Shown here: positions 49,545 to 61,024 of the stretch, one piece after another
How positions within the stretch are numbered: the first letter of the stretch is position 1
Layout: every line of letters starts with the position of its first letter
Source of the DNA: Anisakis pegreffii
Taxonomy: Eukaryota; Nematoda; Chromadorea; Rhabditida; Anisakidae
Reading direction: 5' to 3'
Length of the DNA: 64,000 bases
Assembly (NCBI GenBank): GCA_035041965.1
Contig: JAPYMA010000969.1
Span: 1-64,000, forward strand
Made by a program: the position numbers and the translations under genes
Notes under the pieces: generated by a model
Told to the model about the DNA's origin: nothing
The model's input: only the letters and a program-made list of their open reading frames with translations
The model's database searches: none

Positions 49545-49870
49545 TTTTGAATTATATTTATGTTTTGAGACAAACAAGTGAACAATCAACTCCAAATGTA
49601 TTATTCATAATGACCAACAATCGACAGATTCGATACGGAAAGAAGACATTTGATTCTCATTTCGAGTTCCATTTCTGGTATATTTTACCTGGATTGGCCA
49701 GGCTAATAAACGTTAGTAACGTGGCTGGTCACATTCGGTCCTTGATCTTGCTTTCGTTTGCCAGGTGTTACCCAGTTTCTTTGTAATGTCGTCTTTCCAT
49801 CTTACTGGAAGTCTCCCGAGTGGTCTTTTTGTTTCCCTTGGGTAATTCCCTTTCCTTTATTTCCCAGTGT
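49545..49870 (-). mobile_element. RTE-like non-LTR retrotransposon 3' remnant
   Basis: On the minus strand, from about 49845 to the stop at 49713-49715, the frame reads ...RPLGRLPVRWKDDITKKLGN and then TWQTKARSRTECDQ. This matches the conserved C-terminal tail of RTE/LINE reverse-transcriptase polyproteins (pattern GRPPxRWxDDI...G..W...A..R). The frame is closed just upstream by a stop near 49855, so the copy is severely 5'-truncated or decayed. Sequence from 49545 to 49712 would be its 3' UTR. No intact reverse transcriptase or endonuclease is present. Confidence 0.7.
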
Positions 49871-51958
49871 CATTGAATGGCATATTTATTTTCACATTTT
49901 TACTCATTTGGAAGATCTGAGTGGAGGTATCAAGGAAAGTAAAGGCACTTCAGTTGATATGGCTTGCCTACACACGGTGTTGATCGTATCTCTCAAGACG
50001 ATTACCACTGCTCATCAATATATCAGGTAAACTTCAAACGGTAATCAAACGCAGCTGAATGATAATTTAACACAATCGAGTTGAATGAATACGAACAAAC
50101 AATGCTGAAAAAGTTATGCGTATTAACAAAGATTACCTTAAATTCTGTAACAATAATTTTTTGCCAGACGCAGTAAAACAAGCTCTAGCAAGCTGCACAG
50201 GCTGGCCCAACACCGCTAAACGAGCAGCACACATCTGTGAAGCAATAAACAAATGATAACACCTCTACACGATCACTTATATATTTCAACTGTGTTATGC
50301 AAGTGCAAAGAATATTTTCATCGATACCAATATATACTTGTCAATTGTGTCTGCACAAATGTTTTTATGTGTTTTCTATTACAGTACACCGAACAAAACT
50401 ATACTTCAGTTGTACACGTAATCAGATCAATAAAACTGATAAAAACGATCAACTTCCACGTTTATTTTACGTTAACTTTTTTCGCAGCGATATGAAAATT
50501 TTTCGAGGAAACTTGAAGAGAACGAGAAAACACTCAAGTGAAATCGAACAAGTGAACAAATGAAAGTGAAATCGAAAACTCGCTCGCTCACAATCACCTT
50601 TGTTCGCTACAGCTGACTTGAAATGTGGAACTATCGCTACGGAACAGCCGTGTCAGCTGGTTCGAAGCCAGCAGCCGAGTACTCACCAGAGCATTGCCAG
50701 TTGCAAGTGGCAACTTTTCAGTGAAAAGAATCCTTCACTTAAATTTTGCGGTCACTTGTTTTCCAGTGGGTAAGCAACCTCCGATTTTCAGTAAACACCC
50801 AGCAGTTTGAAAAATTACATGTCGACCAAAAAATTACATACGGATCATAATTAGCTATCATAATTCGAAGCCAGGTTGACATGGGTAATTTCCCGTCATG
50901 CTTCTTGCACTAAACTCATTGTATACTATTTGGTGACCATGTAAATATTATACTGACAAATCCATCAATTGAATTATCAAGTGCCAATGACTGCCGAATT
51001 GTCTCTATTATTCTTTGAAATTCACCTGTCATAATATTATTCATGTTCTAAGAATCAGTTCAAAGAAACTGAATTTTAAAATTGATCGTATTTCATTGCT
51101 GTGAGACATCTATTTTTATGAATTTAATTAACAGCTTTAAATGAAAGTTCAAATAGAGAAGAAATGATGAGCCAAAGTGTTCTTTGACGTACGACCAAAG
51201 CTATCTGATATGCGGTAAATGCATTTAGTAGGTACTTGATGATCTATTATAAAAACTTTAGTATGCGTTTATGATAACGTTTACAAAACTACTCAAAGTG
51301 TTTGACGTCAATCTATTCGTACTGCACTGCTTGAATAATGCAAATATTGTTATTGCAAAATGTATTCGTTCAGTCAATTGAGCGCAATAAAAACAACGAA
51401 AAAGAGAAAATGAGATCATCAACAATGAAAACTGTGATAACAAAATGAAATTTTTAAGCAAAAAAAAAACAAAAAAAAAAACAAACTGAAACGAATAACA
51501 ATCAATGCAACAAATTACACAACAACACAAAATAATGACAAATAAATAATGGAATTTTAATTCGAAATATTTTCCGAGAGATTATTGTCGATGGCAAATA
51601 GGTGAAAAAAACTGTTCGGATTGATTGCTGTGTTTCCCTAATAATGTGGTCAAATATTTTTGAAACAATGCACTAAAATACCAGTGATATGATAAATAAC
51701 AAAGAGAACAATCTACTTCATAAATTACAATCTACATAATGCATTATATAAGAGCACTTGCTGTGAGACGAATACACAACATTACCACCAATTAAGTGAA
51801 CGGTAACAGCAATAAAGCGATCGGAATCGCGTTGCAAATGGATTTATCAGTTTTATAATGCATCAGCCATTCGGGCCAACGTTTCTTCTTCCTTTGAGCA
51901 TTATGAAGTTGCCCTCCTCGAACGAAGTTCAGTTCTTGACGTTCAGCTTCATGAGTCG
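49871..51958. other. Non-coding flank of mat-3
   Basis: No supported gene. The part nearest 51958 should be the mat-3 3' UTR. A-rich tracts occur near 51460-51485. Confidence 0.4.
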
Positions 51959-54900
51959 TCAATATCCCTCAGAATCCTCCTCTTCATCCGACGATATTGC
52001 CATTTCAGTTTCACCCTCTTCGCCACCCACTGTCCTGTATACCATCGGACTACTGCAAATAGAATTAAAAAACTTTCTTTAGTCGAATTCAAATTTGTTT
52101 CCAAAGCCTTGTAAAGATTCTCGATAAACAATTATTTTTATCTGTTTCTTCACCTCACTACTACTGTATTTCCATCCCATCTATGAATCAAACGCTAATT
52201 TTCAAATCATTTTGCGAAACAGGTGGAAAAACCCAATTATGTTTCAAAACTGATGAAAATATACAGATTGATTGCAAATGATCAGTGAATGATGAAGTTC
52301 AGTGATGAATTTTGTTTTTATACAGAGTATTCAGATGAGTACAGGATGACTAAAACGGATAGCGTTATTCTAAAAACAAATTCGATTGTTCTACAAAACA
52401 AAATCCTACCTAACATTCAATTGTTGCGATAGTATGGGTGTGATTGGTGTGGCATCGTTGACCTGCATACCGTAATCGGCATTCGTATTCTGATCTGCAG
52501 GCGTCGAGGTGACGACAGCGATCGTTTGCGACGGTGCTGCTGGATGATCTTTGCTGGTGGTGAGACGATTGAGTGCCTGATTGATTTGCCGTAATACACG
52601 TCGCCCTTCTTCTTTCGACTAAAACAACGTTACCTTATACTGCACAATATGAACAAACCAATAAATCACATTTGTATGCATGCATACACATCAAAAGATT
52701 ATCACATCTACACGTACTCATTCATATGAACATCAGAATAATAAAAGCAGAAGCAAATAACCGATTCATATTGCAGACAACGTTGTGCGTATGAACCAGC
52801 CGCATTCAGATCGTTCTTCGATAGAAAATATTTCGCTAAGAAACAACAGCAATGTGCCATATTATCCAAATCGCTCATCTGTATTCAAATAATCTTGTAT
52901 TGAAATTGAACTGAACATATCTTCCTTTATCAAACAGATTATCTTCGTTTCCATCCAAAATTTCTAATTTGGCAGTCACTGTGGCGAGCAAAAAAAATTC
53001 TATGTTCATCCAATATGGAATTTATTGTGACTCTCATGCGCTGACCACTGCCATTTTCTCATCCGATACCCTTCGTGAGGCAACCCTCTCTGATTTTTCG
53101 GACTTGATGCTTGCACTAGAGACTATTTAATTTTCACCCTCTCTTGCTGAATTCTTCAAAAAGAACACAGAAATAAAACAAAAACTAACCAAATCGTCGC
53201 AATAAGTTTCCAAATATTTTTCGTACACAATCGAAGCTTGATCATTATCTTTTCCTTTCTCGTATAATCTATAGATTGCAATGAAAACTTCAGCACATTT
53301 CACAGAATTTTCACATTGAATTCGAAGAAATCTATTCGATTTGCAAGTTTACATTTAATGGTTCAAATTTGCAAAGAAATTTACAAATTAAATGATTCAA
53401 ACATTTGACCACAAAAGTCGAATGAATAAAACCCAATTCAAAGACTTTCATTGATAATGAAGATTAACTTACAACAAACAGAGCATAAAATATAACTGAA
53501 GACAGAGTGATCTGTGAACAAAACTGAAAGAGATAGATATATCTGATGAAAACGAACCTTCCCAGCAGCATCAACGCTGTCCCCTCGACATCACCCACTT
53601 TGAATGCCTTCAGTAAACACTTCTGTGCATCACTGGTATGATGCAGTCGTGTGTACACTTCACCCAGGGCAACTAACATTCGCGAATCATCCGACCTAAT
53701 AACAAGAGCAAAGGTCATTTCAATACCTTCATCGTTCACCTCTTACTTCACACATCTACACATGCTTAGAAGCTATCATTTCACAAAAATCATTCACTGC
53801 GAAAACTGACGATTCTGTAGTGCTTAATCAAAAAACTTGAATGGGAAATTTTGCTACAGTCTCATAGCAAACGAAGAGCTCAACCAAACAACATGCTCAT
53901 AAATAAACGACCGGATAACACCATCAAAAGTGAATGAATAAATGAAGAAGCAATCAAATTCATATGACAATTTATGAGTCGATAAAACGAACGATTGAAC
54001 AATTAAACTTGAAAAAAAAAAACATTTTCAACTGCTTACTTGCACTTGTGCGCTTGTTGATAGTAATAGAGTGAATAGGAAGGCATCTTTAAAATATCAT
54101 ATAACTGCCCCAATCCATACCAACCTCGATAATCCTTCGGATCCGATTCTGAAATGGGTAGATTGGATTTAGAAAATGAAGAAAAAATGTTCGCCCCTCC
54201 ACTTCATTAAAAACATAGACGGATTGCAGGTGCTCGGTAAATCAACTAAATAAACCCGAAAAAATCTATAACAAAACGAACGTATCGCTTTTCTATACGA
54301 CAGACACGCTGCAGAATTGTTCTTCTGCTCCATGAACTCATGCCCAATCAATGTCCACACTGATGAGTTGTTCGGGTTGAGTTTTAACGACCTCACCAGG
54401 AAAACAACTGATTTTTCGTGATCGCCTCGAAGACTGTAGTAATTCGCTGAAAATTGATAAACAAAACAATACCAATTAAATCGAGAACTCGTCTATTCAA
54501 CGATGGTATATATATATCACAAACATCGAGTCGAAATTTTCAAATCATTTTTGTGAAATTCAAGTGAATCTCACGAAAAGGGTCAACGTCGTCAGGGAAG
54601 AAATAATAAAAGTTCGAGAATAATTCAGGAAATAAAACAGTATGACGGAAAATGATATGAGAAAACCGACCTACTGCACAACACACTTCCCAAGAGAATT
54701 TATGAGTCTTGTAGAAGGAATGCGTTAAATTTGCGAGTTCTGAACGTAATCCCTGAAAGTTATTCTTAGATGTCGTTCATTTGTTCAATGTAAAATAATA
54801 TTTCTATATAATTTTTGAGAAATGAAGAACAAAAACTAACTAAACGAGAGCAAAGTGAACTCAATAACCAACAAAAATGCTCGAAGTAATGTGTGAAACA

Positions 54901-55076
54901 AGAATCCCAAAAGCATTTGGACAGTCATTCAAGCAGTCAATGAACGAGACAAAAACGAACCCTGACAAAAAGAGAATCTGAGTGTAAATGCAATTGTTCG
55001 ATACGATACGGGTCTTGTTTACGTGCCTTATCAAACATCTCCAGGGCCAAATCGTGTTCTGAATTCATATTCATCC

Positions 55077-55109
<33 letters not shown>

Positions 55110-57569
55110 CACACGGGATAAATGTTCAAAAAACATTGAACTTACAATACATAAACGAGAGAAAGTCGTCAACCTTGCATATAATTAAGCGCCGCAGCTG
55201 TTTGATTGATGAGATACGGCATATTACCAAATCCCAATTCACCAATTTTTTCGTATTCCTCTAATGCAGTTTTGTGTGAATGAAAACGAAACAGTACATC
55301 AGCTTTGAAGAATTTGAACATCCAATACGTTGAGTATTGTGAGTATTGTTCGGTATTCATCTGAAACTTTTCTGATCCAAATGACTGTAATCGTCAAATT
55401 ACAAGTCTCAATATTTACAATTCATGACAAATGAACACTTTCAATCGTTCGCAAACAAAGACTGCGACCGACATTCTTAAATTTGATGTCATGAATATAA
55501 AATGAATTGAACAATTCAATTCAATGAATGAGCTCAAATTTTTGCAATGAATCAAAACGAATTCGAAATTTTGTCCTCAGTTTTTGGCAACAACAAATTT
55601 CAACTTAAAAATGGACTGAAGACCATCAACTGGAACGTACTGAATAGCAATGTTCCAATAACAAAAGACTGATTAAGTGAGCACCTTGTCAGGAGTTGAG
55701 ATACAATGAACCAATTCCTGCCAAGACGGCCAGAATGCTCTATTCGAAAGCACCGATGCGACAAATGCTTCTTCAGCTTTTTCAACCAACTTCAAACTCA
55801 TCCTCACTTTACCTAACCTGAATACAAAATATGATTAATACAGAATTTTAAAAGGCACTCAAGAACAATAAAGTTAACACAGCGTATTGTATGAATCTAT
55901 TAATCAACAATAAAAATAAAATCATAACAGTAAATCTCATGTAAACACAATCGAAACGAACACATAAAGGAGGAACGCATCAAAATAATTTGGATTCTTA
56001 GCGCCTAAATCGCATAAATCAGCATGCAACGTGTCCATTTCACTGTTATCATATTCACAACGACGATCGATCGCTTCAGATTCACTTTCCAATCGATTCT
56101 TTTCGTATGCCTTCAACTCACTTCATTAAATTCACAAATATTACGCAGCTTTAATTCGACAGATTTTAAAATGTAAGAACATTCAATAGGCAGGTGGTCG
56201 TACAACTGCACTTGAATGCTTCTAAATGCATTGGACACTGTAAATGACAATCAAGAGACTAAGATAGCATCTGACTATGAGATGGAAAAAGTCTGATGTT
56301 TCAAGTTTCGATAGGGCATTGAATAGCGAGAAATTTCAAAAAACAACGCCACTCGACGATTTTCGGTGTGAAGGTTTCATTTATTGGGCAATTGCACGAA
56401 TCTATTTATCAGAATCGCATCTCTAATTGTTAATTGGATATGTTCGATGAAAACGGTTCTTTTTGACTTACAATTAATAGTTAATTGAAAATAAAACACA
56501 AACCAAATATCTAGCCCAGTAGTACATAAAACGATCAAAATTCGATTCATCTTTAATCGGTTCCAAAAAGAAAACCGCACGATAATGCTCTTCATTTATC
56601 AATAATGATCGACCTGAAATGAAACTATGAAGGCGGGATCATTTTCAAATGAACAATCGCATCAAGCGAATTACTTAACTATGAAAGTTCATAACAAACT
56701 TATACCATACAAAATAGGCATTAAAATGTTGAATAATACGCGCATTTTCCGCGAATAATTTGATCTGGAATGAATTAGCAAGAATCACAGTGGATTTTTT
56801 CGGTACACCACATTTGGGCTTAAGCTTAGGAGGAGCTGCCGGAGAACCATAATGACAGAATTGTTCATTTGTTTAATAGGTACTTTAGCTTGGCGTGACA
56901 GATCCACTTATATATCACATATAACACCTCAACTACCGTATGAGCCTCAAGCTAAACCCAAATGTGATGCACTGCGATATCCCGCTTTCATTATCGCCCT
57001 TTTTCGGATCCGATGCTAGTATAGTGTAGCTGGTGCATTAGATATCGTTAAAAATTAACCGAAGTTAGCACGACAACGAATGTTGTTATCCTGCAGTTTT
57101 GATGACTCGGGTGGTAGATTGTTATTCTGCTCTTCCTCTTCTGAAAATGCTTTGTGCCATTCTTTTGGGGCGTAAAACAACAGTTCGCTTGACCTGAAAG
57201 ATGAAAAGGTCAATTTTATTCACCTCCTAAATTTTTAGAAATACCAAGCAGGTCAGAGTGCATCCACATCAATCAGATTGATAGGTCTCGTATCAGATAA
57301 TTATAATTTTTTGTTGAATTTTCTGACAAATGACTGATGAGAAGCGCTTTCGTCTTCAGAGTATTCATGACGAATTGGAGAGATGAACTATATCATTCGA
57401 TAATGCAGTGATAATATTTAAGACGAAATTCAATCAGAAAATGTGAATACAGAAGAATTCAACTGCAGTTAGTAACAAACCATTTCAGTGTATCAAAAAT
57501 ACATCGGCGTTCACATTCCGAGTTCAGCCATTGTAAATCACGAATAACCACCGCACCCGAGAAGGACAT
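51959..57569 (-). CDS. mat-3: Anaphase-promoting complex subunit 8 (CDC23/MAT-3)
   Basis: Predicted minus-strand exons are 57569-57481, 57193-57060, 56764-56706, 56613-56504, 56110-55962, 55817-55685, 55360-55174, 55058-54961, 54752-54671, 54446-54282, 54148-54040, 53695-53558, 53268-53190, 52878-52762, 52618-52410 and 52052-51959, about 650 codons. CDC23/APC8 is a TPR scaffold of the APC/C ubiquitin ligase that drives metaphase-anaphase transition. Diagnostic blocks are [84 protein letters not shown] and [16 protein letters not shown]. The C-terminus is acidic and ends DSEEGY-like (…EEEDSEGY). The start ATG is 17 bases after TTTCAG (57587). All junctions keep phase except exon 2 to exon 3, which is one base out as drawn. 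An earlier donor near 57097 would fix it. An inverted-repeat element sits in that intron. Confidence 0.93.
55075..55111. repeat. ATT microsatellite in a mat-3 intron
   Basis: About ten consecutive ATT units within the intron between 55058 and 55174. Intronic, with no effect on the frame. Confidence 0.9.
56809..56972. mobile_element. MITE-like inverted-repeat element in mat-3 intron 2
   Basis: The left end CCACATTTGGGCTTAAGCTT and the right end, read in reverse complement as CACATTTGGGTTTAGCTTG, form terminal inverted repeats of about 20-22 bp with few mismatches, around about 120 bp of non-coding sequence. No target duplication is clear. Size and structure suggest a non-autonomous DNA transposon. 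It lies in the same intron as the unresolved exon 2/3 junction. Confidence 0.6.
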
Positions 57570-57586
57570 TTCTGAGGATTGGGCAG

Positions 57587-58015
57587 CTGAAAGAACCTGA
57601 CTGATCTACTCGTAACATAAGTATGTTTAGGATAGGAATAAATAAAAACTTGATTGTTTTATTTATCAAATTCAGTAATTGATATTTGATTAAATCACCG
57701 TTCTACTAAACAACTACTGTTTGTGTTGATTCAATTCAAACAAGCGATGAATGTAATGTGCACATAGATGAAAGCTTTGGCAGCTTGCGTCAGCACTTCG
57801 GTGAATATTCCCTGGCGCATTTCGACAAAAGATAATTAATTTTTAATAAATGAGTTGGAGGAGGAATGATTTGACTTTACGGTGGATTTCAGTGTTATCG
57901 GGTGATGATGGGGGTTATTGCTTGGTGTTTAACGAGTGCCATTTAATCGTGGCATTTCGAGATCACTCGACTGCCTTAGAGAACTCTGGAAACGCATCAG
58001 AAATATCTGTTTCAG
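57587..58015. promoter_or_regulatory. Shared divergent promoter interval of mat-3 and SRP9
   Basis: The start codons of mat-3 (57569, minus) and SRP9 (58092, plus) are 522 bp apart and transcription diverges. Acceptor-like sites are TTTCAG for mat-3 at 57587 and TTTCAG for SRP9 at 58015. No TATA box or factor site is claimed. Confidence 0.45.
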
Positions 58016-58091
58016 TTATTGCTGCTGATTGTGACGGGTTGAAGCCGAAGGAGTTCAGCAGCAGCAGCGGCGCTCTTGAATATCTTTATCG

Positions 58092-58811
58092 ATGACTTAT
58101 TTCACGAATTGGGATGAATTCAGTAAGGCGGTTGAGCGGTTATATGCAGCAAGTCCGGCTCGTTGCAGGTTTGTTCCTTACACTCGTATTTACTGTCATA
58201 AATCTGTGTGCATGCGTTTTAGAAAATTATTTCGGTTGATGGAATATATTCATGTTCTATGACTGGCACACGATGTTGTAGAGCAATTTAGAATTGAGTT
58301 GTTGGATTATGCTTTGCGATGGTTATTAAGATATATTCGTTAACGGATTGTCTGTGGACAGCAAATTTGCTGAGCATTTTCTTATTTTATAATCCGGCCT
58401 ATATTCACATATCAGGAAGGTGTTTCGCCAGTTCGCAGCATTTTTGAAGCGTCAAACCAAGTTATTGCTAAAGAATTTTTCATCCGTGAAAACTAACGCC
58501 CGGTTGAATGCATATTCATAGAAATGACGGCGTTTAACAGATGGTTACCTGCATGCAGTGCTATGCATTTACTGATCTGCTTGCGCTGAAATGAAATACT
58601 TTTATGTGAAGATGTTTCAGTTACGATACTGTGCCACCAGTAAAAGGCACTTTTCAGATTTGTTGTAAAATACGATCATAAAAAAGCGAAAATGATACTG
58701 AAAATGACCGACGACGTTGTTTGTGTTCAGTACGGAACTGATCAGCTACAAGACGTGAAAAGATTGGAAAAGTTAACGGCAACGCTGATGAGGAATATTG
58801 TTGCAAAGTGA
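58092..58811 (+). CDS. SRP9: Signal recognition particle 9 kDa protein
   Basis: Exons 58092-58168 and 58658-58811 join in phase (AG|A) to 76 aa, a size typical for SRP9. SRP9 pairs with SRP14 on the Alu domain of SRP RNA and causes elongation arrest during co-translational targeting. The N-terminus MTYFTNWDEFSKAVERLYAA matches the family helix (compare WEEFxxAAExLY), then come FVVKYDHKKAKMILKMTDD, VCVQYGTDQLQDVKRLEKL and the terminal helix TATLMRNIVAK. The ATG overlaps the stop of an unrelated 81-codon upstream open frame (57850-58095). The likely spliced-leader acceptor is TTTCAG at 58015, which would exclude that frame's start from the mRNA. It is head-to-head with mat-3. Confidence 0.9.
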
Positions 58812-60428
58812 TTTCATTTTCGAACATTTTCCACGATTATAATTTTATTAATTTATTTCTTCTTCTCTCCGTGTCATTCATATTGTTCTTGTACTTTTAT
58901 TTCAGTTACTCAATTCCCGTATTCATATGCTTCTTTATTGGCAATTCGTCAATCAAATTTTAACGTTGATTTTTTACCATCTGTGCAAAATTCATCTAAA
59001 TGAACAGAAATTTATCACCGTTCCGTTTAGCAAATGCTGTGCACTACAAAAAAGTCAGTGACAAAAAATCATTCTACGAAATATATTCGTCATTATTTGT
59101 CCCCAAAATGATGTGCCTCCTCCAGGGAAGTGATTCCTCTCAAAAATTTCTCTTCCTCGTTTCGGTGATCCTTGACGTATCCGTTATGACACCGCCGTTA
59201 TTGTTGAGTAGTTTGAGCAATGGCGATGCTTTGTGTTGTTGATTGCGAGGTGACCACGTTCACATAGTCTAACTGCTCATGTTCAATTGACGAGACCATA
59301 ATTTTTTGTTTTAAATCGCTTCTTATCGTTGAATCTGTTGTTATATGGTGTTCGTTTCCTTTCTGTACTGAGGTATTTGGTGTGTGTTCGTGTTTTTCGA
59401 GTTTGTTCAATTAAATAAATTTATTACAAGGACAGAATTTATTACGAATTTTGCACGATATATTGCAGATATTTAATTTAAAGTCGTATTCATAGTTGTC
59501 AATTGTTGATGATTAAGTTGAGCATAAGATGGGTGTGGAGAAAGAGTTTTCTCGATGAATAATTGTTTAAGAGGATGGAACTGAACGGAGGAGAGCGTTA
59601 GAATAGAGAGTGTTCAGTAGCAGAGCAGAAAAGATCAAGCGGAAATGGGTTGGAACGAGTGGGTGATTGCTGCTTGTGTATTCAGCTTGAAACGACGAAG
59701 AAAACGAAACGAATAAATAAATGCAATATGCAAAGCACATTTTCGAAGTGTTCAAATGAAGATATTCCGCTGCAAATTCATTTCAGCTAACAATAAAATT
59801 TCTCTGCCTATGAATACGAACACTAAGAAAGTATTTTATTGCGATTTCGACAAAGAAAAATTTTCAGGAATCTTCATGATGTCGCATCATTGCGGGGAGA
59901 TCCAATTATCATAACTCATGAATTCAAGCGTTTCACTTTGATTACATCTACTCTTTCTTTAAAAAGAGATTAGTCTATCGCGTATACCTCTGAATAGATT
60001 GCTCGATGAAGCCAACTGACAATGAGTGTTGCTTCGAATCATTATGCGAAAGAAAAAAATCCGCATTACCGGGGAGATTTTGAGTATTCAGAAGTTTCGA
60101 GGGTAAACGATATCAGAAGATATCGTGTTATCGCAGTGTTATCTGTCAACGACTGCTACTGTGTGCTCATATGATGAAACCAATCATAACGATGACGATA
60201 GCCGTTGTAATGACAGCAACTTGAGAATAAAATCAGTGGTAAAATGAGATGGAACTCGAATTATTCACGTGATGAAATAGAACAAACCTTTGTAAAAATA
60301 GAACAGAAAGATTAGTGAATGTGCGTTTGTTTCTATGTTGAAGGTATGAGATATTGCTGTGAGCGAGTAAGATAAAGCTTGGTATATCTATCGCTTATGC
60401 GTATGTTTAATCACGTACAGAGATAGAT
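58812..60428. other. Intergenic region between SRP9 and nhl-1
   Basis: No supported gene. Open frames at 59000-59242 and on the opposite strand at 59198-59410 lack domains or splice structure. AATAAA at 59414-59419 is the nearest clear plus-strand signal noted, but it is far from SRP9. Confidence 0.4.
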
Positions 60429-60449
60429 GTGATTGCACAGTTCGAATGC

Positions 60450-61024
60450 ACTAATTGTAGGCATATGCGTAGCATAAAATGGCCAACCAATCCAATCGCT
60501 CAGCTAACAGCAATTCACTTCAATCTGCTACTGCTGCTGCTGCAGCTCTTGACTCACCACAACCTGAACCTCCTCACCTCATGTCTCAACTACCGCACCT
60601 CATCTCACACTGCTCATCTTTGCGTCACTTCATCTCATACCCTCTTCAGTCTGAACTACATCACCTGCCGTATCAACTCTGACTCTGTCTCAACAAAGAA
60701 TATAACCCACTCGAAGATATATCCACACAGTGCGATCCATCCATTCATCCATCCATCCCACTCTCGATCGCAAACGATCCAACTCCAAATCACAACGAAA
60801 ATATTTCATATTTAATTTTCCCAACTTCCATCCCATTACACAAACTCAGTCAAACAATCCCCTTTCGCAATACCCATCCACCTCATTGCTTTCGCTCTTT
60901 CGCTCCTCTATTTTCATCCAATAGTTCGAGAAGAATATTCTTTCACCAATTCAATCATTGTTTCATTTCAAAACGAACGACAACTCCTTGAATATTCCAC
61001 TGTTTCATTCATAATCGCATCATA
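60450..61024 (+). promoter_or_regulatory. G-poor, pyrimidine-rich leader of nhl-1
   Basis: The plus strand is strongly depleted in G and rich in C, T and A, with CTCATC and CCATCCATCC-type short repeats, directly upstream of the nhl-1 ATG. An open frame at 60479-60682 begins with a Ser/Asn/Ala-rich stretch and ends at a stop, and could be an alternative 5' exon or chance. I favour a long 5' leader or promoter. Confidence 0.4.

Noticed and set aside
50625..50810. GGTTCGAAGCC-type motif suggesting a tRNA T-loop
   Set aside because: No cloverleaf, acceptor stem or A-box could be found around it.
57850..58095. 81-codon plus-strand open frame directly before SRP9
   Set aside because: It contains two internal TTTCAG acceptor-like sites, has no domain, and would be removed from the mRNA if trans-splicing occurs at 58015. 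SRP9 starts at its stop codon by chance.
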